DNA from: Aplidium turbinatum
Lineage: Eukaryota > Chordata > Ascidiacea > Aplousobranchia > Polyclinidae
DNA length: 64,000 nt
Assembly: GCA_918807975.1 (NCBI GenBank)
Contig: OU964926.1
Location: 1,178,001 to 1,242,000, forward strand
Reading direction: 5' to 3'
Below the pieces are notes generated by a model. That model made no database searches. It worked only from the letters and a program-made list of their open reading frames with translations, and was not told the DNA's origin. The translations under genes and the position numbers were made by a program. Below, piece after piece: positions 9,980-20,583 of this stretch (the stretch's first letter is position 1; every line of letters begins with the position of its first letter).

Positions 9980-11671
9980 CAAGGCCTATGAGAGGGGGGT
10001 ACGGCGTACCCTCAAGGGCCCAGGACTGTGATTGTTGGGGGGCCCGAAATTGTGATTTTATAGATTACGCGCAAAATTGTTTGGTTAAAATCATCTTTAA
10101 TGACTAAATTCAAGCATAAAAGTTGTTATTCTGTAATCCTAGGGGGTCCGTAATGTAGACAAAGGGCCCAGAATGGTAATTGAATTAATTGTGCGCAAAT
10201 TAGTGCCCCAAAGTAGTGATTTAATGCTTTACGTGCTAAAATGCTTTGTTAAAAGCACCCTAAATTAAATCATAAATGTTGGGTAGCTTATTCTCTTGTC
10301 CGGGGGAGAGGGGGCATAGTATAGCAAAAGCAAGGTTGAGAAAAACCCGGGCTTTTTGAAAACGCCCGGGTATTTTTGGGCTTTTTGTTTTTTAAAAACT
10401 ACGGTATTTGGAAACGGTAGTTTCACGTTAATTTCACTTCAAAATGGATTTCGGAGCAGGAACCGGAGTGAATAGTCGAAACAGGAGCGCAGCCGGAATA
10501 AAAAAAAAGGTGACTTCGTTCACCCCTGCTAGGCATGTGGTAAATGCAAAAGTTAATGACAGTTTATTGGTCAGATGATTAATTTGATTATGTTTTAACA
10601 AGATTTTATGTTTGAGCCTTGGTAGAGAGCTTGACTTGTAGCCTACCAGATACCGTATTACCGTAGGCCTACACATAAATATCATTAACGCTAAGAGAAA
10701 TAACATTTTCTATTAAACACACACAAAAAAAGAAAAAACTAGCCTGCTAAATCCAACGTTTTCGACACCACATTGTGTCCTCATTAGGAGAAACTGTATA
10801 GTATAGCAAAAGCAAGGTTGAGAAAAACCCGGGCTTTTTGAAAACGCCCGGGTATTTTTGGGCTTTTTGTTTTTTAAAAACTACGGTATTTGGAAACGGT
10901 AGTTTCACGTTAATTTCACTTCAAAATGGATTTCGGAGCAGGAACCGGAGTGAATAGTCGAAACAGGAGCGCAGCCGGAATAAAAAAAAAGGTGACTTCG
11001 TTCACCCCTGCTAGGCATGTGGTAAATGCAAAAGTTAATGACAGTTTATTGGTCAGATGATTAATTTGATTATGTTTTAACAAGATTTTATGTTTGAGCC
11101 TTGGTAGAGAGCTTGACTTGTAGCCTACCAGATACCGTATTACCGTAGGCCTACACATAAATATCATTAACGCTAAGAGAAATAACATTTTCTATTAAAC
11201 ACACACAAAAAAAGAAAAAAACTAGCCTGCTAAATCCAACGTTTTCGACACCACATTGTGTCCTCATTAGGAGAAACTGTAGGCTACTCCGCTACATCAA
11301 TAAGAAATAAATAAATGAATTTGAAAATTTTACATTAAGGCTGTACATTTGTACAGCGACACCTCTCAACAGCACCATCAACAACTAGACACACGAATTC
11401 AATGCAGGATACACAAATCGGCGAGGGACAGATCACATGATATGCACAACACAAAACACTAAATAATACTTTTATTGCAGCCTGATACTATTATTGCGCA
11501 CAGATGTCCAATTCTGCAGTAAAATGTTGTATGGTGTGCAATATGCCTAACTAAGCATCACGCGTTTTGCCCAAGACAAAGAGGGTCCGAAGTGAGAAAG
11601 GGGCCCGGAATGAGTGGGGGGCTCGAAATGACTCTTTGCACCCCTAGTAAAATTTTCTCTCAGAGGCCCTG
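9980..11671. mobile_element. hAT element inside a SINE, 1.69 kb
   Basis: The termini are CAAGGCCTATGAGAG and, inverted, CAGGGCCTCTGAGAG. The 8-bp duplication CTACCAGG flanks it. The sequence is non-coding, with repeated GGGGGCCCGAAAT-like words near the ends. Its middle is a tandem duplication of a 482-bp unit. Confidence 0.85.
10316..11281. repeat. 482-bp unit in near-perfect tandem pair
   Basis: Positions 10316-10797 repeat at 10798-11281 with hardly any difference beyond the length of an A run. Each unit ends with a hairpin-forming TTTTCGACACC/GTGTCCTCATTAG motif; on the minus strand this reads CTAATGAG, a stem GACAC/GTGTC, then GAAAACG, resembling a hammerhead core. The identical 90-residue minus-strand frames in the two units show no family likeness and are not called genes. 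Confidence 0.85.
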
Positions 11672-11737
11672 CTACCAGGAATAACCTATCAAGGCTTTGT
11701 CAGTCCGAGGATAAAGATTCAAAACCAAGCGACGTAA

Positions 11738-12744
11738 GTAAGGGAACGCAAAAATGACCTATGGGCGCTACAGTTTCTTCAAGTTACCTGCCCCATAAAA
11801 AAGTTTACGTCTCCAAAAGTAATCCAATGCCCGGGTCCAGACGTGCTCTCTGGACCTCCCTGTCAACACTTCTAATTCTTTATATAACCATTGTGGCCAC
11901 TGCCGGCTACAACCATAGGAGCTATAGTGTAACGATATAAACCGATCGAGATACAAGTCATGTGAGCCGTCAACCTAAACTGGGTTATGAGGTGTAATTT
12001 TAAACAAAGAAAATTAAGTCATAAAAACATTTTCTCTGAGAAAGAAATGTTATCAGAGACAATGAAAAAATGACGTCGTAGTTTTTACCGTGGTAGGCAA
12101 AGTAATATCAACTGCTTTTCCTCGCTCAAACCATGTAGCCTACTTCTAGACTACCTGTACTGGACATAGGTTTTTATTGAATACGCTAGTGGCCCCATGC
12201 GCGAAAACCGTAATTACCGAACAAACAACACCGCAGTACTGTTTTAGGTGTGAGTTATGTAGAATATAGCAAAGAGTCAGCTGAAAATGTTTGTTCATTA
12301 ATTTTAGTAGCCTACGTTAAGCAGCACAGAAAATTGCAATGCAACGTGAATTTAAGGAGAGGTGTGACATTGATGCAACACAAACAACAAGGTAGGCTAC
12401 GCGGAACAATGTCAAAGAAACTTATCACTGAATTATTCCCATCGCATTCTTGGCTGAAACTTGTATAGCTTTAATTAATTTCTCAATGTTCGAGGTACGA
12501 TTCCACTGACGACAACGCCCAAAATATCGCTTGTCCGTTAGTAGACGTAGACTACTAATATTGAACCAATTCAATATCACATTGGTAAGCAGTTAAGCAA
12601 AAATATATATAAAGTCACATCTCTGGTTGTTGTTAGTAGGCCTATCCATCACGCAACTTCGTAATTTTACGGCACGATGTTGATCTACCGCTTTGCGATA
12701 GATCACGAACATAATTGGACATAAAACAATTAAAAACTTGCAGA
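11738..12744. other. no gene recognised
   Basis: Mixed AT-rich sequence between the SINE tail and the P-element remnant. Short frames of about 60-70 residues occur on both strands but show no family likeness. Confidence 0.4.
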
Positions 12745-14476
12745 TCATATTGATGATATCATGGATATCAGATATGATAACAAAATGATATCAGAAAACT
12801 TTATAAGAGAAATAGCTTTGATCTTTCGTTCGTTCTGTAAAACTTGCTGTACAGAAATGAAATAATTGCCCCCACACATTTGACGATACCAACCAAATCG
12901 GGACTCTAAAGCATCTGATTGCAATTTTCCAAGCAAGACATAACTAAAACCAAGTTCAGACAGAAGGTATCTAGCAACCGCACAAAGAGCCAACGAAGTG
13001 TGTTTCAAAGCTAAACACGTTTCTTTTGATAAACAAGGCAGTCCACTTGAAGACCAAGTTTCAATAAATTTAGCAAATTTTTCAAGATAACACAACTTAA
13101 AATCATCACAACATAAAGTGGGATCTCGCAGTGGGTCTCTTTTGTGATGACCAATAGATGGTGTCTTTACATTAACAATTTTCCACATATTGAGAACAAT
13201 AGTGATGAAGTCAGCAGTTCTGTTCCATTGTTTTCCTTCATTTGTGTTGAAGTACTGCAGGGCATTCATGGTGCTTTCATGAAAAATACTATTCGACAAT
13301 TTCGCAGAAGTTTTTTCAATATTCTTGGGTTCAAGAACCTTTTTTTTTTCAATTTGTGTGCCAACTTGAGGGGTCGTTTTGATTCTGCAGCATACAAGTC
13401 ACAAATGTCATCAAATCTAGCAGTTTTTATTATGTTAGGGTTGTCAATATCAGGAAAAGAAAATACTCTTCGATTATGCAAATTGTTGTAAATGTTTTTT
13501 AAATTATGCACTGAGTCGAACAATAAAAACAAAGTATTTTTTGTGATTGGATGAGAAACAATCGGATTCAGAACACCTTCACACAAGACGTTTTTAAAGA
13601 ACGAACGATTCACAGTGTGATTGTCACAGCAGAGTGATACAACATTAATACAACAACAATTCTGCTAGCTGTGTAAATTTCATCCAGCATGAGGTTAACA
13701 TTAGACTCAAGTGAAGTCAACTCAGATCGACGTGCTTTTACAGTAAATATTTAACAGAAGCATTTTGATTTGGTGCGCCAAGTTTGTGTGTGATACGACA
13801 AAGTGTTCTTTCTGAAGGCAAAATTAAAATTTTTATTTTTTAAAAGAACTTTGTAAGCACTTGCACTTGTTGACCATACCAGATATGCAAAAACAGTGGT
13901 TAATCTAGAGTATTTTCGTCGGTTTGTAGAACCTCCAATAAGCTTCAGTTATGAAATTTATTCTTTTACAATCAGAAAAAAATGCTTCAAAAGAAGTTGT
14001 AAAATCATGAAGAACATCATCAAAGCTAGTTGTGTGACAAGACGGTAATTGACATTTTAGGTCAGCAAGCAGGTTTGTGACTTCACTGAAACGACTTATT
14101 GTGTCATTTGCAATATTAACATTGTTCTTTCTTTTTTTACTACTCAAAAAGGACTCGTATAACAAATCAACAAAAATCCGCAACCCCATGCTTAAAGATG
14201 GAATTTCAGCAGTCATGTCAACAATACAAAGAAATAAAATGTCATCTTTCAACAACGCAGTAATTTCAGATAGCATGGCTTGTTCTGTCTGTATTCGCTA
14301 ATATAGCCTATGTCTTCAATTGACCTCACCTGGTCTTTTTCTAAAAATAATTTGCTCATTTTCTCTACATTTTCAGTATCTTGTTTGTGTCTGGCACTGG
14401 CAGAAGTAGTTTTGGATCGTTTGGGTGGTGGGTCACTGGACATATAAGTTGGGCAGTTGGCAAATAATGTTGGCAA
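12745..14476 (-). pseudogene. P-element (THAP9-like) transposase remnant P1
   Basis: This is a broken transposase gene of the P superfamily, read right to left. The segment at 13266-13613 holds LFLLFDSVHNLKNIYNNL, matching the GTP-binding and catalytic middle of P transposases. The segment at 12745-13299 holds KLQSDALESRFGWYRQMCGG followed by NYFISVQQVL, the conserved C-terminal motif. These two lie in different frames that overlap at 13266-13299. Upstream frames at 13905-14476 start MPTLFANCPTYMSSDPPPKR and may be the N-terminal side. No THAP domain or terminal repeats are seen; the foldback stack begins 76 bases further right. Confidence 0.8.
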
Positions 14477-14566
14477 TCAGAATGCATCACTCCTTAGTTT
14501 TCTGTAAAAGTGACAATACAAAAGCTATAGTCTAGAAGTACATGGCTCAAACCATGGACACCTTAA

Positions 14567-16291
14567 CATAGCATCTTTTCACAAATTGGGACTATAGGTG
14601 GGCAAATTTTCAAAAAAGGACACTTTTAGCGCGAGAATTATGTTAAAAAGGGCATTTTTCGCGCGTAAATGATGGGAAAAAGGGCATTTTTTCCCGAGAG
14701 TAAAACATGTGAGCTTAAAAATGTAGATTTCTCAGCAAGTTGTGGGTAAAAAGGCATATTATACAATACATACACTAAACTTTTGAGACCCATAATTGAT
14801 TCCTATATTCATCCCCGCCCACAATAGGGCAAACCGGGGCGTGTTGTCACAAGGGGCGTGTTGTCACAGCCATTTTTTTTGTATTTGCACTGACTGCTTC
14901 GAGTCTTTTTGTAGCACGTGCTTCGTTAAGAGTCATCTTCATTTTGAGGTTAGCAAAGTCAAGAAAAGACAGCAGGTTTAGCTTAAATTAAATTATTATC
15001 AAAAATGTGGTCGTCGATGTAAATTTCACTAAGTTTTCAAAATTGTGTGACGCTTTCGTAAGAGCAGTCTGACCGCAAGTATGAAATCAGTTTTATAGCT
15101 TATTATGTTAGGAGTTTAGCTGACACTTTAGAAGTTAATAGCGTACCTTTTCTAGCCGCCATTAAAACTTTTGTCTGACTGCGTAGGCTACGTCGGGGCG
15201 AGTTGTTATGGCTGTGACAACACGCCCAAACGTACAAATTTAATGCAAGAATATTAATAAATTTCATTGAAACATTCCAAACAATTTTAAAAACTGGGTA
15301 CTTCACCCCCATCAACACAAGCCTTTTCTTTGAATTCTGTTTATTTTACGGATTTTTCCTTTAACTTTAGTGAAAACGTAACGCCAAAGTGCTAAAAAGT
15401 ACATTTTAGGATTTCAAACATTCAATGCGAAGGTCAGGCCTGGACTTCAGACCCCAAATGGACTTCATGCGGCACTGGTTAGCAGGTTTTAAGTTACTGC
15501 AAACGTGCAAAAGAACAGTTGCAATCTTGCGACAACACGCCCAGGGCAGGGGCGTGTTGTCACAGTTTTTTTTTTACAAAATTTTGATTTTCTTGAAATC
15601 CTTTTGCGGTTAAAAAGTTTAACTAGTGGCGAAAGGAAATGTAAGTGGACAGCGTACGAATGATATAACCAAATCACTTGCATTGTATATAGCAAAAGCA
15701 CAAATCGAAAAACCCCAAACCTGTGACAACACGCCCCGGTTTGCCTTATTTTATAAATAATAATGTAATAAAATTTAATCTAGCAACATTTAGTTGCAGA
15801 GGTCTTTTGTACTAAAGTGAAAAGAAACAACTACGATAATCTATGAGACACAACTGCTAAGATATTATAATGAGTTGAATCTTTGCAAAATTAGATGATT
15901 CTAAAGAACTGGTATTTCATTTTAATGAAAATCAGGAAACAAACTTAATTCAGACATTTAGAATCTCCCACAAAATTTGAGGTACTCACCACACAAATTG
16001 CTGATTAATCTGCTTGAATGGAACATTAAGGATATTATAAGTACCTCTTATATAAGTACCTCTTATATAAGATATTATAAGTCAAAGGTAGGCTCATAAG
16101 TTCTAAATGTATGCTGAAGCTTTCCATTTAGCTATTCATTCTGTAACTTGGTTCTAAATTAAACAAACATTAGGTCTTAAAAAATTGCCCACCTAGTTTC
16201 AAACTAGGGGGGCAAAGAAAGGGCTAAGGGGGCAAGCAAAGGGACTAGGTGGGCAATTGCCCACCTAGTTTATATGTGAAAAGATGCTATG
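14567..16291. mobile_element. hAT-like element, 1.73 kb
   Basis: The termini CATAGCATCTTTTCACA and their inverse GTGAAAAGATGCTATG are flanked by the 8-bp duplication CACCTTAA (14559-14566 and 16292-16299). It sits inside the left inverted repeat of the foldback element. GGTGGGCAA and AAGGGCATTTTT words recur near the ends. It holds a smaller element at 14827-15745 and no coding region. Confidence 0.82.
14827..15745. mobile_element. MITE-like element with repeated GGGGCGTGTTGTCAC words
   Basis: The left end GGGCAAACCGGGGCGTG and the right end CACGCCCCGGTTTGCC are inverted. The word GGGGCGTGTTGTCAC or a close variant occurs about six times in both orientations (near 14836, 14854, 15196, 15220, 15530-15560 and 15722). 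Flanking bases are TA-rich (ATA and TTA), so the target duplication is probably TA or a 3-bp site. No coding sequence is seen. Confidence 0.65.
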
Positions 16292-16978
16292 CACCTTAAA
16301 TAGAAGGACTCGTAACTCGCAATCTCGGGTTTTTAAACTTGGGTCCCAAAATCTTAAGACTAGTATGCGTAATTTGCGCAAATTGCGCATACATAGGCCT
16401 AACTATGACTTACTGTAGGCTACTATGGCTAACTGTTGCTAAATCTATTGAAAATATCCACAACAATTGCAGTTAACGAGCAAGCAATGTTTGCCAATGA
16501 ATTGCAGCACAAACAAATGGTTTGTGATGAAACAGTTGAATAAGAAGTTGGTCAGCAGCGTAACGAAGTTTGAAACCGTCGAAAGCATGACAAAGAAATG
16601 TGAATTGCAACTAATTGCAATGCTTTTCACAAATTGCAACTGAGCACAATAAAGAACTCTCTTTCATGAAAGAGGCGAAAATGCATGTTGCACGCTGGCG
16701 TGATATTGAAGCACTCTACAATGAAGATCGTAAAACAGCATCCGTTTAACAAAGGTCACATACACAGCTGTGTAGTAGGGTGGAGTGAAAAAAACTTTTT
16801 ATAAAATTTTTATTAGCTTGGGGTTGGAAAACTTGTCAATTACTACTGAAACTAATTGTGAAAATTTAGAACGTAATCTGACGAGAGCTTGATCTGCCAC
16901 CAGCCACTTGAAAATTTATCATTGGGCCATTCCGTGTCAATTCACACAGTCAAGAAATTCAACCTATTCAATTTTTCT

Positions 16979-17920
16979 TAAATTTTACACACCTTTTTAC
17001 TATCTTATATGATGAACACCTGCAAAATTTGAGTGAAATTTATTGAGAAACACGAGAGTTATAAAGCATTTAGTTTGGGGGGGTCTGCCGAGGGGGCACA
17101 ATTATTTTACTTTTGACAATGTTTGAGGTCCTATTACTGCTTAAGTAAATTAGGTAAAAACCTAATTTTTTTACAGGTGATAGTAGCCTACTTCTGCCAA
17201 ATATTGAAAAAAAACATCGTTCGTATTGTCACTTTAAAAGGTCAAAGGTCATACACATCCAAATGTGGCCGTTTCCAGCTCTCGGCTAAAATTTTCCAAA
17301 ATTTTGAAACCTTGCTAAGACCCTATTTTTGATTGGTTTTGGCTGAAATTTAGTAGAAATGTTGTTTACAGGATTCTCTATGACATTTCACTGTAAATTT
17401 TTACTGGGGTCATGGGTAACCAGAATATTAAAAGGACCTCTTTTTTGCTTTTTGTCATTTCGACCCATGTTTCACATTAAATACCTCCCAACCCCTTTAA
17501 TATTTTGTACTGAAGTTTTTTCAGTTCATAGAGAATCCTGTAAACAACATTTCTACTAAATGTCAGCCAAAACTAATCAAAAATAGGGTCTTGGTAAGGT
17601 TAAGTTTGGAAAATTTTAACCGAGAGCTGGAAACGGCCACATTTGGATGTCTTTGACCTTTTAGAGTGACAATGTGAACGATGTTATTTTTTCAATATTT
17701 GGCAGAAGTAGGCTACTATCACCTGTAAAAAAATTAGGTTCTTACCTAATTTACTTAAGCAGTAATAGGACCTCAAACATGGCCAAAAGTAAAAAAATTG
17801 TGCCCCCTCGGCAGACCCCCCAAACTAAATGATTTATAACTCTCGTGTTTCTCAATAAATTTCACTCAAATTTTGCAGGTGTTCATCATATAAGATAGTC
17901 AAAAGGTGTGTAAAATTTAA
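16979..17920. repeat. long inverted repeat, two arms of about 400 bp
   Basis: The left arm is 16979-17383 and the right arm 17526-17920, joined by a loop of about 140 bases. The arms are roughly 90% identical when one is inverted; for example GGGGTCTGCCGAGGGGGCAC appears inverted as GTGCCCCCTCGGCAGACCCC. A transcript through here would form a very long hairpin. Confidence 0.9.
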
Positions 17921-18205
17921 TTTAATTCTTGTTCCATTGACTTAAGTAAAAAAACACCCATTTTTGCCAAAATTGTAATATTTTTGCGACTAATAAGCTT
18001 CAAAAGACCTTTCATTGATATTTTAAAACAAAACAAGTGTGAAAAATGGAATCCTTGCCCCCCAAAACCCTGTAAAAGACATCAAAAGCAAAGTTTTATG
18101 AATAATTTATACTACATTTTACATGGACCCAAGTTTGGATTTGGGACCCAAGTTCCAAATACCGAGCATAGCAGATACTAGTCCTTCTATTTAAGTTGTC
18201 TATGG

Positions 18206-18726
18206 TGTTCCCGACAATGGTTCACCGAATCAAACGTCATATAAAACCGTTCAGGTCTACTGAATCTTAGCGTATTACGTCATGGAATTTTTCCTAAAAA
18301 GTGAGCCAAGATTGCACCATCGTTCGTAAGACTTGTATCACACCTGTTGAGAATTGCTTCACAATGTTTCACTATGACGTCACAGTAACTGCGTACGTGA
18401 GTTTGAGATATTGCAATGTATTCTAGTCATTTGTAAAATTGTTGGTTGAAAGTTAGTCGCATATTTAACTGTTTGCTTAGTGCTTGCCAGCTGGACGAAA
18501 ATTCCGTCTTTATCTAAGTAGTTTGGATTGTAGTGACAAGTTTTTAGTTGTGTACCGCGTTGCACCCCATTTTCGATAGCCGCGGGCTAATTTTACCGAA
18601 ATACACTTTTTGAATAGACGTTTCAAAGGGGTGTTTCTTTTTCGGTCATTACATACAGACGAACGGATCCGGGAATCTTATGTTACAATTTTCCCACGAA
18701 GAGATTATGGTTTACCGCTGTGACCA
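18206..18726 (+). repeat. 5' LTR of the BEL/Pao element
   Basis: A 521-bp direct repeat begins TGTTCCCGACAATGG and ends GCTGTGACCA. It has the TG...CA ends expected of an LTR, and its copy starts at 30610. Confidence 0.92.
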
Positions 18727-19130
18727 TAAATAATAAAGACCTGGCTTGTTAGTTGGTAGGCCAAGAAGCACTTAAAGCATAAATAATAAAGACGTTGTTG
18801 TCAGTTGGAACTTAGAAGCACAAAAAAATAAATAAATAAAGACGAAGTTGTTGGTTGGTAGGCTGCAGAAGCAAAGAAATAATAAAGACGATTTGTTGCT
18901 GGTTGGTAGTCTACAGAAGCAAAAGATTAAAGCCGTTTTTTTCTCAGTTGGTGCAGAAGAACTTCAAGTTAAAAATTTAAGGCGTTTCTTTGTTGGTTCT
19001 GAAGAAAAAACAACATTACATTCATTGGCAAGAAAAAAGATTAAAGACAATCGATTTGTGCTTGAAGATTCAAGTGGACAAATCCAAGCAAGTTTTGTGG
19101 AACTTTAGGACTTCATATATATTACCCTAT
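18727..19130 (+). repeat. BEL leader with short tandem repeats
   Basis: Just after the 5' LTR, four or five imperfect units of about 60 bp each contain AATAATAAAGACG, GTTGGTAGGC and AGAAGCA. It belongs to the untranslated leader of the fossil element. Such leader repeats occur in other LTR elements; their role is unknown. Confidence 0.6.
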
Positions 19131-19840
19131 GGCGTATTGAGTGGCGTAGCGGTCAGTGGAGTGGTGCCGCACTCTACCGGCCCGCGTTCGATACTCGGTG
19201 CGTCAAGGGAAGCCTCACTTAACACATTGGGGTGTAGGGGTTTTCATGAGAGGTAGCACCTCTGTTCCTACCAGTCGCACATCCCTGACGTGGGTAGAGA
19301 ATTTTGGTCCTCCACTGAAATCCTACGTCTCACTTATGGCTCCACGTAGTTGGTAATGCACACCAACGGCCACACCCTGGTAACGGCTCGACTGCCGGAC
19401 TAAACTAAGTGAGGTGCATGTCTAAATGGTTTGCGTTTGGCATGTTTTATTGGGAAGTAAATCCCATGAAGAGCATGAAGACTGGATCGGCTGGAGAGGC
19501 AAATGAACTCATTAATCGGGTCAATGGCTCTAAAGGCGTAACAGCAAAGCGATGTGGCTCGCTAGGGCGTACTCTTGACAAAGTGAGTAACGGTCAGTCA
19601 CCTCGAAAGAGATTGGAGCCTCATCGAGTACTTTTATCCGTAGTCTACAATGGACGTCAGTAACAATGAAGTGAGATATAAGGATCGATCCGTGACCCCT
19701 GCAGAAACATCCTTCAATTGCTACAAGGAAGGAACATCTCCATCTACCAGTAGGCTATGGACAACTATGATGACGGCGCATGCCCAAAGCCCTATGGACG
19801 GCATGAGCCTGACGGAGGCTGTCTGAAAACTAGAGGAAAG

Positions 19841-20568
19841 ATGCTCAAACTAGCAACATGGAATGTACAAACATTGCATGCTATAGGGCATTATGACAAT
19901 TAAAACAGGAGATGAAAGAAATGGGAATTGACATTATGGGAGTTAGTGAAACACGGTGGAAAGATAATGGTAAAATAGCAGATGATGGTTTTGTAATGAT
20001 CTATTCAGGCGGATGTAAACATATGCATGGAGTGGGAATTCTAATGAAGAAAAGCGTGGCATCTGCAATGATGGGATATTGGCCAATGTCCAACAGAATT
20101 ATAATGATGAAACTGCAAGGAACCCCTTTCAACATAAATGTTATATAGGTATATGCACCAACACAAGATCATACAGATGAAGAAATAGAAAAATTCTATG
20201 ACAACATAAACAATGTTTTATCATATACCAAAAGAAATGAAATTACGTTCATAATGGGAGACTGGAATGCGAAAGTTGGAAACCAATATGAATTTCCAAT
20301 AACTGGACATTATGGTTTGGGAGAAATGAACCAACGAGGAAGACGACTATTGGAATTTTGCAAACTCAATCAGCTGGTAATAGCAAACACTTTATTTCAA
20401 CAACCACCTAGATGACTATACACATGGCATAGCCCTGGAGATCAATATCGTAACCAAATTGACTTCATTATGATAAATCAAAGATTCAATAACTCAATAA
20501 AACAAGCCAAAACGTATCCTGGAGCTGATATAAACTCTGATGATAATCTAGTTGTTGTAAAGGTGTAA
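19841..20568 (+). pseudogene. LINE endonuclease domain, broken
   Basis: From ATG at 19841 the frame reads MLKLATWNVQTLHA, the first motif of apurinic-type endonucleases. GIDIMGVSETRWKDNG, IMGDWNAKVG and a QIDFIMINQRF region follow. Stops interrupt it in at least three places (near 19900, 20147 and 20413). Function would be to nick target DNA for priming. Confidence 0.85.
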
Positions 20569-20583
20569 ATTTAACTAAAAAAA

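Larger units (their letters stand above)
9754..11737 (+). repeat. tRNA-derived SINE, family 1, copy 1, split by a hAT element
   Basis: The head carries an A-box-like AAGCTCAGTGGTTACG and a worn B box (GGTTTGACTCT), followed by the body shared with copies at 40700-41000 and 45768-46078. The body stops at CTACCAGG (9972) and resumes after a second CTACCAGG (11672) with the family tail TTTGTCAGTCCGAGGATAAA. The 1692 bases between are an inserted hAT element. Confidence 0.8.
14553..18204. mobile_element. foldback element with 8-bp target duplication, host of the nested stack
   Basis: The left end reads CATGGACACCTTAAATAG and the right end is its imperfect inverse (CTATTTAAGTTGTCTATG). The target duplication GCTCAAAC lies at 14545-14552 and, after the later BEL insertion, at 37292-37299. 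Inside are two long inverted arms (16979-17383 and 17526-17920). The left end was split by a hAT element at 14567 and the right tip by the BEL element at 18206. No coding sequence is recognised. The 8-bp duplication and CA ends allow hAT or P membership. Confidence 0.75.

Noticed and set aside
10755-10795. Calling the CTAATGAG/GAAAACG hairpin a hammerhead ribozyme
   Set aside because: The core words and stem II resemble one, but CTGATGA is changed, an extra G sits before stem II, and stems I and III are not evident. Left as a ribozyme-like motif.
10434-11188. Two identical 90-residue minus-strand frames
   Set aside because: They are identical because they lie in a tandem duplication within a non-coding hAT element. 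The sequence shows no domain or likely start context.
13144-13491. A 115-residue + frame
   Set aside because: It lies opposite the P1 transposase motifs on the minus strand, which explain the open reading.
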